DNA of 5,543 nucleotides from Dehalococcoidia bacterium (lineage in GTDB: Bacteria > Chloroflexota > Dehalococcoidia > Bin125): NCBI GenBank assembly GCA_007571275.1, contig RKRS01000170.1, positions 1 through 5,543 of the forward strand, read 5' to 3'. Position 1 is the first letter of the stretch. Each line of letters begins with the position of its first letter. This document shows positions 1-5,543 of the stretch, in pieces. The position numbers and the translations under genes are program-made. The notes beneath the pieces are model-generated. The model searched no databases and was not told the DNA's origin. It worked only from the letters and a program-made list of their open reading frames with translations.

Positions 1-323
1 CGTTCCGCTTCTTCCTCCGACAATCGCGCCTGAGACAGCGGACCCAGGTTGCTCAGTCGTTGCAGTCGGGCAGCGGCCAATGCCTCCTGTGCGGCTCGCT
101 GACACTCGCACGGCTGTACTCGACCAAAATCCGGGTCGCCAATCGGTCTCGACACTCGTACATAGCCGGCGCCGCCGCAGATCTCGCATTCGACCGAGCC
201 GTCTGCCGTCCAGAGCGACTGATCACGAGTCAGCGATTCGTCAGCGTCATTCTCGGAAGAGGTGTCGGTAGCGCGACGACTCCAGCCCGCCAACAGCGGC
301 CCGAGCTGTTGCATCTCCTGCAT
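1..323 (-). CDS. DnaC/IstB-like helicase loader ATPase, N-terminal part (3' end outside window)
   Basis: This is probably an AAA+ ATPase that loads or remodels the DnaB helicase. Only the first 107 residues are in the window; the frame is open through the left edge, so the Walker motifs cannot be seen. After a polar N-terminal region (1-43) comes a zinc-finger-like motif: C46-x2-C49, with ICGGAGYVRV around the second Cys, then GDPDFGRVQPCECQ ending at C72-x-C74. A helix with RLSNLGPL (89-96) follows. That order, Cys pairs with a GxPDFG loop followed by an R-x-x-x-L-S-N-L helix, is what I recall before the AAA+ domain of DnaC-like ATP-binding proteins. The ATG at 323 has GGAGG 6 nt upstream. 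The gene overlaps the DnaD-like gene by 77 nt in another frame. The only other possible starts that keep C46 (ATG 314 and the first suitable TTG, 293) also overlap it. IstB-type transposition helpers share this fold, but the replication neighbourhood argues against that. Confidence 0.8.
   Translation of the reverse strand, partial: MQEMQQLGPLLAGWSRRATDTSSENDADESLTRDQSLWTADGSVECEICGGAGYVRVSRPIGDPDFGRVQPCECQRAAQEALAAARLQRLSNLGPLSQARLSEEEAE
102..188 (-). other. Zinc-finger motif CxxC-x22-CxC in the loader-like protein
   Basis: Four cysteines at residues 46, 49, 72 and 74 of the partial product form a plausible zinc site. Glycines flank the first pair (CGGAG), and a GDPDFG loop precedes the second. 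Metal binding is inferred from the cysteine pattern alone. Confidence 0.65.
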
Positions 324-936
324 CGCGTCCCTCCGTTTCCCATCGTTCGAGAATCGCCTGGACATAGCGCCAGCTGCGCGCGTTGTGCGCCGCCGCCTCG
401 ACGAATGCATCGCGCAACCGCTCGGACCCATAGCGAGATTCCGCCGCCTTCACCTCTTCGATCAGAATCGGTGGCATCGCCGTGCCAAATGCGCTCTGCC
501 AGATCGCTGGCGCGCCACTGGCGCCAACAACCCGTCCCGCACTCGCTTCGCTCGCCGGCACGACGGCAGGCGAGTCAAGTGAACGGCGACCGTCAGCGTC
601 ATTCAGCGCACACCACTCAGCCCAGACTCCAGCCTGCGCCGAGCGCCCGATCAGCAGCGAGCCTCGCTCCACGGCCGCATGCAGTCCATCTGCGAAGGCT
701 TGTTCCACCTCGCGCGCGGGGCACAAGCCGGCCAGGGACTCGAGCAGCGCCCGACATTCTTGCAAGTCGCGCAGCAACACCCGTCTCGGATAGCGACGGA
801 CTCGCGCGAGCGCCTCAATCGCATACAGCGTGACGACCAACTCAGCCGGATCCGACATGGTCGGCGCGAGATCTCGCAATAGCGCCTGCGGCAGCGGCGT
901 CACCGGAGATCCAGAGGGAAATCCCTCGAACGACAT
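247..936 (-). CDS. DnaD-domain replication initiation/primosome protein
   Basis: This protein is probably a helicase-recruitment factor of the DnaD/DnaB_2 family, acting with the neighbouring helicase and loader-like protein at origins or stalled forks. The 229-residue product has a likely winged-helix N-terminal region (about 13-110) with TPLPQALLRDLAP (13-25) and AELVVTLYAIEAL (31-43), which resembles the N-terminal part of DnaD-like proteins of Chloroflexota. A low-complexity Ala/Ser/Gly linker covers about 112-145. The C-terminal DnaD domain (about 147-202) contains ILIEEVKAAESRYG and then RYVQAILERWETEG, fitting the family's conserved Y-[IV]-x-x-I-L-x-x-W helix. A basic tail ends in YRHLFRE. 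Its ATG shares a base with the dnaB TGA (TGATG), and only a weak GGAT lies upstream, so translation is probably coupled to dnaB. Its last 77 nt overlap the loader-like gene. The family assignment rests mainly on the C-terminal motif and context. Confidence 0.85.
   Translation of the reverse strand: MSFEGFPSGSPVTPLPQALLRDLAPTMSDPAELVVTLYAIEALARVRRYPRRVLLRDLQECRALLESLAGLCPAREVEQAFADGLHAAVERGSLLIGRSAQAGVWAEWCALNDADGRRSLDSPAVVPASEASAGRVVGASGAPAIWQSAFGTAMPPILIEEVKAAESRYGSERLRDAFVEAAAHNARSWRYVQAILERWETEGRDAGDATARAAVGGLESSRYRHLFRE
330..334 (-). promoter_or_regulatory. Shine-Dalgarno site of the loader-like gene, inside the DnaD-like gene
   Basis: GGAGG (334-330) is 6 nt before the ATG at 323 and lies within the coding sequence of the upstream gene. 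It is the strongest ribosome-binding site in the window and supports a start well inside the DnaD-like gene. By contrast, the ATGA overlap at the DnaD-like stop (ATG at 250) reads only six codons before TGA and cannot be the start. Confidence 0.7.
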
Positions 937-938
937 CA
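934..938 (-). promoter_or_regulatory. TGATG stop/start overlap between dnaB and the DnaD-like gene
   Basis: The dnaB TGA (938-936) and the ATG of the next gene (936-934) share one base. Upstream is only a weak GGAT (948-945), 8 nt from the ATG. This arrangement is typical of translational coupling by ribosome re-initiation and supports co-expression of helicase and DnaD-like protein. Confidence 0.6.
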
Positions 939-2426
939 GAACTCATCCGCTTCCGGCTCGGGCTGAGCGTAGAAATCCTCGAATCGCGCCACGGTTGGCA
1001 CGAACCGTACATCGACCCGACCGACCGCCCCATGCCGATGCTTGGCGACCAACAACTGCGCGACTTCATGCTGTCCGCCGCGTGACGCGTCAGTCACCAA
1101 ATCGTCCTGATACTCATCCAGGTCGTACATGTCCTCGCGGTAGATGAACACCACCACATCGGCGTCCTGCTCAATCGAACCGCTCTCGCGCAGGTCGGAC
1201 AGCTGGGGCACCGGCGGATGCCGCCGCTCGACCGCCCGGGAGAGCTGTGACAACGCCAGGATCGGAATCTGTAACTCGCGGGCAATCTCCTTCAGCGTCC
1301 GCGAGATCAACGAGATCTCATTGACGCGATTGGTGTCGGCCGGCGCCCGCGACCAGCCATGCACCAGCTGGATGTGGTCAACGATGATCAGACCCAGTCC
1401 ACCGTGCTGATCGCTGCCACGTCGGTGCGCCTGTTCCTGCAATCTCGTGTGCAGGTTGCGCGACTTGGCGCGAATCTCGGCCAGGGACTGACCGGCGGTG
1501 TCGTCGATGTGGATCTCCGCTCGGCTCAGCAACCCGATGGCGCGAGAGATCCGGTTCTCCTGCTCCTCTGTATGCCGTCCCACCCGCAGCCGCGCATGCT
1601 CAACGCCTGACTCTGCCGAGACCAGTCGCGACGCCACCTGCTCTGCTGACATCTCGAGCGAGAAGATGGCGACGGCGAGGTTTTGCCCCAGGGCCGCATT
1701 GCGAGCGATCGTCAGGGCGAGCGCCGACTTGCCAACCGACGGTCGGGCTGCCAGCACGATCAGGTCTGAGGCGTGCATCCCTTCGTTGAGCAATGCGTCG
1801 AGGTCCTGAAATCCTGTGCGCGTCGGCGCCTGAACACCGGACTGCGCATCGCTGCCGTCGCTCAGGACGTCGCCCAACAAATCCTGCAGTAGACGGAAGT
1901 CTTGCCGACGATCCGCGCCGCGAATGCCGTACAGCAGCTCCACCGCCCGGGTCAGCGACTCGCCCACATTGGGGTCGGCTTCGTAGGCAAGCTGACCAAT
2001 CTCGCCAGCCGCCCGGATCATGTCGCGGTAGGTCGCCGCCCGCTGCACGAGCCTGGCGTAATGCTCCGCCCCGACCGTCGCTGGCAATTCGTAGATCAGC
2101 TGGTTCAGGTAGGCCTGGCCACCTGCCTCCTGGAGCCGACCCTGAGCCGATAGCTCCGCCGCGACTGTGATCTGGTCGATCACCTCATAGCGATCAAACA
2201 CCGCGAGCACCGCAGCGAAAATCGCGCGATGACGGGGATCCATGAAATCATCGGGTTCGAGCATCCCGGCCAGGCGCTCGTAGACGCCAGGCTCAGCCAG
2301 CATCGCGCCCAGCACTGACTCTTCGGCCGCCTGATCCTGAGGAAGACCGCGTCCGATCGGGCGGGCACGGTCACTCCTGCCGTGCTCATCGGCCAAATCC
2401 TCGTAGGTGGGATCGCTAGAGACCAC
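936..2426 (-). CDS. dnaB: Replicative DNA helicase DnaB
   Basis: Hexameric 5'-3' helicase that unwinds the replication fork using ATP and recruits primase. The 496-residue product has a 27-residue lead, then the N-terminal domain from LPQDQAAEESVLG (28-40) to about 150, a linker helix, and a RecA-like C-terminal domain from about 200. Visible motifs are Walker A ARPSVGKS (227-234, Lys233), catalytic Glu258 in FSLEMS, Walker B LIIVD (346-350), SQLSR (393-397), the family signature SDLRESGSIEQDAD (410-423), and KHRHG (462-466) in the place of the usual KQRNG nucleotide-contact loop. The C-terminus is acidic. Start: GTG at 2426, with GGAG 7 nt upstream; the first ATG is too far in and would cut the N-terminal domain. 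It follows rplI by 39 nt, as in many bacteria, and its TGA overlaps the next gene's ATG. There is no intein or frameshift. Confidence 0.97.
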   Translation of the reverse strand: MVSSDPTYEDLADEHGRSDRARPIGRGLPQDQAAEESVLGAMLAEPGVYERLAGMLEPDDFMDPRHRAIFAAVLAVFDRYEVIDQITVAAELSAQGRLQEAGGQAYLNQLIYELPATVGAEHYARLVQRAATYRDMIRAAGEIGQLAYEADPNVGESLTRAVELLYGIRGADRRQDFRLLQDLLGDVLSDGSDAQSGVQAPTRTGFQDLDALLNEGMHASDLIVLAARPSVGKSALALTIARNAALGQNLAVAIFSLEMSAEQVASRLVSAESGVEHARLRVGRHTEEQENRISRAIGLLSRAEIHIDDTAGQSLAEIRAKSRNLHTRLQEQAHRRGSDQHGGLGLIIVDHIQLVHGWSRAPADTNRVNEISLISRTLKEIARELQIPILALSQLSRAVERRHPPVPQLSDLRESGSIEQDADVVVFIYREDMYDLDEYQDDLVTDASRGGQHEVAQLLVAKHRHGAVGRVDVRFVPTVARFEDFYAQPEPEADEF

Positions 2427-2427
2427 G

Positions 2428-2451
2428 GCTGCTCTCCAATCGGAGAGCAGC
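2428..2451 (-). promoter_or_regulatory. Stem-loop enclosing the dnaB ribosome-binding site
   Basis: A perfect 10-bp inverted repeat with a 4-nt loop fills most of the rplI-dnaB gap. On the mRNA strand the 5' arm GCTGCTCTCC (2451-2442) is followed by loop GATT (2441-2438) and the 3' arm GGAGAGCAGC (2437-2428). The 3' arm begins with the GGAG that is the dnaB Shine-Dalgarno sequence, 7 nt before the GTG at 2426. The hairpin starts 14 nt after the rplI stop. No T-run follows, so it is not an intrinsic terminator. The likely effect is to mask the ribosome-binding site and limit dnaB translation; that function is inferred. Confidence 0.65.
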
Positions 2452-2465
2452 GCCGCAAGCCGCCG

Positions 2466-3023
2466 CTACGCTTCGACCGCTACAGCCTCGTCGCCAGTCA
2501 CGTCCACCTCTGCCTCGTCTACTTCGGCGATCACTTCGTCGAAGCTCAGGTCGACGCTGTCCGCGTCCGGCTCGACGATCACGCGCACCTGGGCCGAGAC
2601 ATTGCGGGTCAGTCGTACGCGAACTTCTTCCGCGCCCAACGTCCGCAGTGACTGTGGCAGCAGGACCTGACGATGCTCGATCACTGCGTCGGGCACGGAG
2701 GCTGAAGCAATCTCCGTCAGACGCTCGGCGATATCGCGGGCGGTAATCGAACCGAACAGCCGACCCTGCTCGCCGACTCGAGCCTGGAACGTCATCTCGG
2801 CTCCGGCAATCGCCAGCGCCACCGGGTTGGCCTCGCCGTCCAGCTTCTCCTGACGGATCGCATCGGCCCGGGCCAGACGCTCGGCCCGCAGCAGGTTGTT
2901 CGGCGTCGTCGGACCGGCCAGGCCACGCGGTAGCAGGTAGTTGCGCGCGAATCCGTTTTTCACTTCTTTGATCTCGCCGACCAGCGCTGTCCCCTCGACC
3001 TCTTCGAAGAACACGACCTTCAT
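2466..3023 (-). CDS. rplI: 50S ribosomal protein L9 with acidic C-terminal tail
   Basis: L9 binds 23S rRNA at the base of the L1 stalk, and its elongated shape reaches toward the neighbouring ribosome; it is linked to reading-frame fidelity. The 185-residue product starts MKVVFFEEVEG and carries the family signature VKNGFARNYLLPRGLA at 21-36, which forms the N-terminal rRNA-binding domain. A charged connecting helix follows at about 41-75. The C-terminal domain covers about 80-151 and includes LFGSIT at 89-94 and a typical TLGAEEVRVRL at 128-138. Typical L9 is about 150 residues; here residues 151-185 form an extra tail with 14 Asp/Glu and no Lys/Arg. The first Gly of the usual signature is Ala13. 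The gene is 118 nt after dnaE and 39 nt before dnaB, with a GGAG ribosome-binding site and a TAG stop. Confidence 0.97.
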   Translation of the reverse strand: MKVVFFEEVEGTALVGEIKEVKNGFARNYLLPRGLAGPTTPNNLLRAERLARADAIRQEKLDGEANPVALAIAGAEMTFQARVGEQGRLFGSITARDIAERLTEIASASVPDAVIEHRQVLLPQSLRTLGAEEVRVRLTRNVSAQVRVIVEPDADSVDLSFDEVIAEVDEAEVDVTGDEAVAVEA

Positions 3024-3030
3024 CTGATTG

Positions 3031-3034
3031 CTCC
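3031..3034 (-). promoter_or_regulatory. Shine-Dalgarno site deciding the rplI start
   Basis: GGAG lies 7 nt before the ATG at 3023. The frame stays open upstream to a GTG at 3092, which would add 23 residues, but that codon has no Shine-Dalgarno sequence and L9 proteins begin at MKVxF. The ATG at 3023 is therefore the start. Confidence 0.8.
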
Positions 3035-3060
3035 ACTCGATCCTGCGGATATACCCACCA

Positions 3061-3089
3061 ACCATACCGATACATGACGAATGGCCCAA
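3061..3089 (-). promoter_or_regulatory. Possible weak sigma-70-type promoter upstream of rplI
   Basis: On the minus strand, TTGGGC (3089-3084) and TATGGT (3066-3061) are separated by 17 nt. They match the -35 consensus at 3 of 6 positions and the -10 at 4 of 6. The site is placed sensibly 37 nt before the rplI ATG and lies in the most AT-rich part of the gap. The matches are poor enough to arise by chance. Confidence 0.2.
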
Positions 3090-3141
3090 CACAGATCGCT
3101 ACATACGAACTGACGTTCATGATAGAACTCACGTCCTGCAT

Positions 3142-5543
3142 CTACAACCCCGCCGCGCTATCCCCGCTCTGCGTGATTTGACCGGGCGGCTCGGCGATCG
3201 TCACGCTGCCTCGCGCGCCCAGCGTCCCCGAGACCATCTGCACCACCTGCTCGTTAACCTTCAGCCGCCACTCATCGGAACAGACCAGCAGCTCAACCCG
3301 CTCGCCGCAACGAATCCGCAGGAAGATCTCGTCATTCCCCACGTGCATCATCTTCAGCGCCTTGAGTCCATTCTCGAGCTGATCCATCAAGAGCACGTCG
3401 GCCTCCGCGTCGCCCGACTCCTCAATCGTGATCCAGAGGGCTGACGCAGTGGCCCTCGCCTCAGGTTCCGGGCTGGCCATGGGGATCGGTTCAGCCGGCG
3501 TCGCCGGGCTGACGGCGGCGAGCGGAGCGGTTTCGGGCAGCGGTTGACGCGGCTTCTCCATCCAGGGCGGCGGAGGCGCCTGCCTGATCGATGGCACGGT
3601 CAACGGACCGCTTGATTGCGCCAAGAGCGGATTCGTTTCCCGCCCCGTCGCAGATACGCTCTCTACCACCTGGTCCGACTCTGACGCCAATTGTTCATTC
3701 CACGACTCCGCCGACTCCACCGCCAGCGTCAGCCGATCCATCCGTGCCCGCACGGTGATGGTCGCCACCACGATCTGGTTCGGCTCCCACAGCTGCTTCG
3801 TCACCGCCCACTGATCCGGCCAGACGGTCACCTCTGCCGTGCCTGAGAGATCTTCCAGCATCACGGCAGCGAATGGATCGCCCTTTTTCGTCGTCAGCTG
3901 CCTGACGCTGTTGATCAATCCCGCGACTGTCTGTGTGTTGCCGGCCAGTTCCTCGGTCAACTCCGACAACTGCGCGTTCACTCGGCCTTGCAGCGCCCGC
4001 GTCGCCGCCTGCAACGGATGCTCCGACACGTACGCGCCCAACAGCTCCCGTTCCCAGTTCAACTGTTCGTGGTGCGTGGCGTCCAGTCCCTCCTCAAGCG
4101 TCACGGTGGGGGTGGGAGTCTCCACTTCCATCCCGAACAGATCGAACATCGAGGTCTGTCCGCTGTCGCGCAGTTCCTGCGCTCGGCGCGCCCGTTTGAG
4201 GATGTCCTCGGCGGCGGCGACGATGGCGCCTCGTGAAGCGATGCCGTCAAAGGCGCCGGACTTGGCCAACGACTCGAGCGCTCGCCGATTCATCGACTTT
4301 GCATCCAGCCGCTCCGCCAGATCACTCGCATTCTGGATTGGGCCGTTCACCTTGCGTTCGGCGATCAGTGGCTCCACCGCGGTGCGGCCAACGCTTTTGA
4401 TGGTCCCCAAACCAAAGCGAATGGCGCTGCGACCGTCCGCCATCTTCTCCAACGTGAACGACGCCTCGGAACGATTGACATCGGGCAAGAGCAGGGGGAT
4501 GCCGAGACGTCCGCATTCGGCCGCGGCCTCACGCACCCGATCGCCGTTACCCGCCGCCGCCCGCAATACCGCCGCCATGTAGGGCGCTGGATAGTTCGCC
4601 TTGAACCATGCGGTCTGATAGGCAATCGCCGCATATGAGACCGCGTGCGCCTTGTTGAACGCATAACCGGCGAACGGCTCGATCAGCTCGAAAATCGTTT
4701 GCGCGTCAGACTGTGTGTATCCCCGTTGGATGGCGCCGTTGAGGAAATTGCCACGCTCGCCCTCCATGACCGAGGCGATCTTCTTGCCCATCGCCTTGCG
4801 CATGATGTCGGCCTGACCGAGCGTGTAACCGGCGAACTTGCGCGCAATGTGCAGGACCTGATCCTGATAGACGATCACGCCGTAGGTGTCATCCAGAATC
4901 TCGCCGAGATCCTCATGCGGATAGGACACGGCCACCCGTCCGTGCCGACTCTCGATGAAGCGTGGAATGTGTTCCATCGGACCGGGTCGGTACAGCGCCA
5001 GGAGCGCCGCCAGGTCACGGATTGAAGCGGGTTTCAGGTCTTCAACAACGCGGCGCATCCCGCCCGATTCCAGCTGAAACACGCCGAACGTATCGCCCTT
5101 GGAGAGCATCTCAAACGTCCGCCGATCACCGTCCGGCAGGTTGACGTAGTCGATCTCGACGCCTTCGTGCTCCTGGCACAACGCCACCGCTGCCTCGAGG
5201 ATCGTCAGGTTCGTCAATCCCAGGAAGTCCATTTTCAGCAGCCCGACCGCCGCGACTTCATCCATGCCCCACTGGGTCATCGGAATCCAGCTGTCGTCCG
5301 ACGACTCGCTCACTGGACGCCGTAGCGGGACGTTCTCGGCCAACGGGTCCTGTGAGATCACCACCCCGGCGGCGTGCGTCGAAGTGTTACGCACGACGCC
5401 ATTCAGTCGCTGCGCGTAGGACAGCAGCTCCGCCACTGTGGGATCGGTCTGCTGGGCCGCCTGCATCTCCTGCGACTGCGCAATCGCCTCAGCCACCGAG
5501 ATGTTCAGCTGATAGGGGACCATCCGCGCCACCCGATCGGTGT
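3142..5543 (-). CDS. dnaE: DNA polymerase III alpha subunit, 3' portion (5' end outside window)
   Basis: Catalytic subunit of the replicative DNA polymerase. The frame is open through the right edge, so the PHP domain and the first two palm aspartates (D401/D403 in E. coli) are missing; 799 residues and a TAG stop are visible. Numbering from the in-frame GTG at 5532 (an internal Val, not the start): THAAGVVIS at 52-60; KMDFLGL at 100-106, whose Asp (codon 5229-5227) matches the third catalytic Asp, E. coli D555; the YRPGPME fingers motif at 181-187; VYQDQV at 221-226; MRKAMGKK at 244-251; FNKAHAVSYAAIAYQTA at 292-308; a probable helix-hairpin-helix region near 405-440; a QTSMF clamp-binding motif at 459-463; LGAYVSEHPL at 498-507; and an OB fold near 533-606. 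A proline-rich linker (about 632-694) then leads to a C-terminal domain (about 699-780) resembling the tau-binding end of the family. It is the DnaE type rather than PolC, since there is no inserted exonuclease in the visible part. It is the most upstream gene seen and lies 118 nt before rplI. Confidence 0.97.
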   Translation of the reverse strand, partial: TDRVARMVPYQLNISVAEAIAQSQEMQAAQQTDPTVAELLSYAQRLNGVVRNTSTHAAGVVISQDPLAENVPLRRPVSESSDDSWIPMTQWGMDEVAAVGLLKMDFLGLTNLTILEAAVALCQEHEGVEIDYVNLPDGDRRTFEMLSKGDTFGVFQLESGGMRRVVEDLKPASIRDLAALLALYRPGPMEHIPRFIESRHGRVAVSYPHEDLGEILDDTYGVIVYQDQVLHIARKFAGYTLGQADIMRKAMGKKIASVMEGERGNFLNGAIQRGYTQSDAQTIFELIEPFAGYAFNKAHAVSYAAIAYQTAWFKANYPAPYMAAVLRAAAGNGDRVREAAAECGRLGIPLLLPDVNRSEASFTLEKMADGRSAIRFGLGTIKSVGRTAVEPLIAERKVNGPIQNASDLAERLDAKSMNRRALESLAKSGAFDGIASRGAIVAAAEDILKRARRAQELRDSGQTSMFDLFGMEVETPTPTVTLEEGLDATHHEQLNWERELLGAYVSEHPLQAATRALQGRVNAQLSELTEELAGNTQTVAGLINSVRQLTTKKGDPFAAVMLEDLSGTAEVTVWPDQWAVTKQLWEPNQIVVATITVRARMDRLTLAVESAESWNEQLASESDQVVESVSATGRETNPLLAQSSGPLTVPSIRQAPPPPWMEKPRQPLPETAPLAAVSPATPAEPIPMASPEPEARATASALWITIEESGDAEADVLLMDQLENGLKALKMMHVGNDEIFLRIRCGERVELLVCSDEWRLKVNEQVVQMVSGTLGARGSVTIAEPPGQITQSGDSAAGL
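3451..3639 (-). other. Proline/alanine-rich interdomain linker in DnaE
   Basis: This stretch encodes about 63 residues with 17 prolines, including a run of four, and many Ala, Ser and Glu. It lies between the OB fold and the C-terminal domain. It has no visible motif and is probably disordered. The frame stays open and the C-terminal domain follows normally, so it is a genuine in-frame linker and not a frameshift. Boundaries are approximate. Confidence 0.65.
4144..4158 (-). other. Beta-clamp-binding motif QTSMF inside DnaE
   Basis: The codons CAG ACC TCG ATG TTC encode Q-T-S-M-F, followed by DLFG. This matches the internal Q-x-x-[LM]-F clamp-binding pentapeptide that bacterial DnaE carries between its helix-hairpin-helix and OB-fold regions. 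It is where the polymerase should dock on the sliding clamp. The call rests on the consensus and on its position between those domains. Confidence 0.75.

Larger units (their letters stand above)
3024..3141 (-). other. dnaE-rplI intergenic region
   Basis: This 118-nt stretch separates the dnaE stop from the rplI start and is more AT-rich than its surroundings. It contains the rplI Shine-Dalgarno sequence and a weak promoter-like pair. No T-tract terminator hairpin is visible, so read-through from dnaE into rplI is plausible. A frame opens with ATG immediately after the dnaE TAG, but it runs out of frame through rplI and has no family features. Confidence 0.6.

Noticed and set aside
245..250. 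ATGA overlap at the stop of the DnaD-like gene, considered as the start of the next gene
   Set aside because: The frame from the ATG at 250 reads M-T-L-T-N-R and then TGA. The zinc-finger protein is in a different frame and starts at 323.
60..833. Long plus-strand open frame (257 codons)
   Set aside because: It lies antisense to the DnaD-like and loader-like genes, is very rich in Arg, Pro and Ser, and has no recognisable motif. Such frames are common opposite GC-rich genes.
2180..2458. Minus-strand 92-codon frame spanning the rplI-dnaB gap and the dnaB 5' end
   Set aside because: It is out of frame with dnaB and has no motif. Its start lies upstream of the hairpin without a ribosome-binding site.
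3112..3135. Imperfect inverted repeat (GACG-TTC / GAA-CGTC) just after the dnaE stop, considered as a terminator
   Set aside because: The stem is only 7 bp, is broken by a 4-nt bulge, and is not followed by a T-run.
2416..3141. Minus-strand frame starting with ATG immediately after the dnaE stop (241 codons)
   Set aside because: It runs out of frame through all of rplI, with Arg/Gly/Ser-rich translation typical of a shifted frame. The rplI frame is clearly the real one.
3839..4582. Plus-strand open frame (247 codons) inside dnaE
   Set aside because: It is antisense to strongly conserved dnaE coding sequence, has Ser/Arg-rich composition, and shows no family motif.
5530..5532. GTG at 5532 as the start of dnaE
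   Set aside because: The frame stays open to the right edge, and the preceding residues T-D-R with VARMVP match the conserved internal D-R-[IV]-A-[KR]-[LM]-[IV]-P segment of DnaE, so this is an internal codon.

Overview
The window is GC-rich bacterial chromosome with every supported gene on the minus strand. Reading right to left, the order is: the 3' two-thirds of dnaE (replicative DNA polymerase III alpha subunit), rplI (ribosomal protein L9), dnaB (replicative helicase), a DnaD-domain primosome protein, and the 5' end of a DnaC/IstB-type helicase-loader-like gene that runs off the left edge. The plus strand shows only long open frames antisense to these genes, as expected at high GC. I saw no rRNA, tRNA, CRISPR array, insertion sequence or phage gene.

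Organism: rplI next to dnaB is common in bacteria. A DnaB followed directly by a DnaD-domain protein and a zinc-finger DnaC-like ATPase, at high GC, fits Chloroflexota best (perhaps a Thermomicrobia/Sphaerobacter-like lineage). This is inference from family knowledge and was not tested by search.

Layout: dnaE ends at 3142. A 118-nt gap follows, holding the rplI ribosome-binding site and only a weak promoter candidate. rplI (3023-2466) has a 35-residue acidic tail. A 39-nt gap to dnaB holds a perfect 10-bp stem-loop whose 3' arm contains the dnaB Shine-Dalgarno sequence. dnaB (2426-936, GTG start) overlaps the DnaD-like gene by one base (TGATG). The DnaD-like gene (936-247) overlaps the loader-like gene by 77 bases; that last gene starts at 323 behind a GGAGG site and carries a CxxC...CxC zinc-finger motif.

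How they fit together: DnaB unwinds the fork, the DnaD-like protein and the DnaC-like ATPase are the expected helicase-recruitment and loading factors, and DnaE is the polymerase that follows. The tight packing suggests one transcription unit with translational coupling. This is core replication machinery. The most unusual points are the stem-loop over the dnaB ribosome-binding site, the long gene overlap at the loader, the proline-rich linker in DnaE, and dnaE lying directly upstream of rplI.
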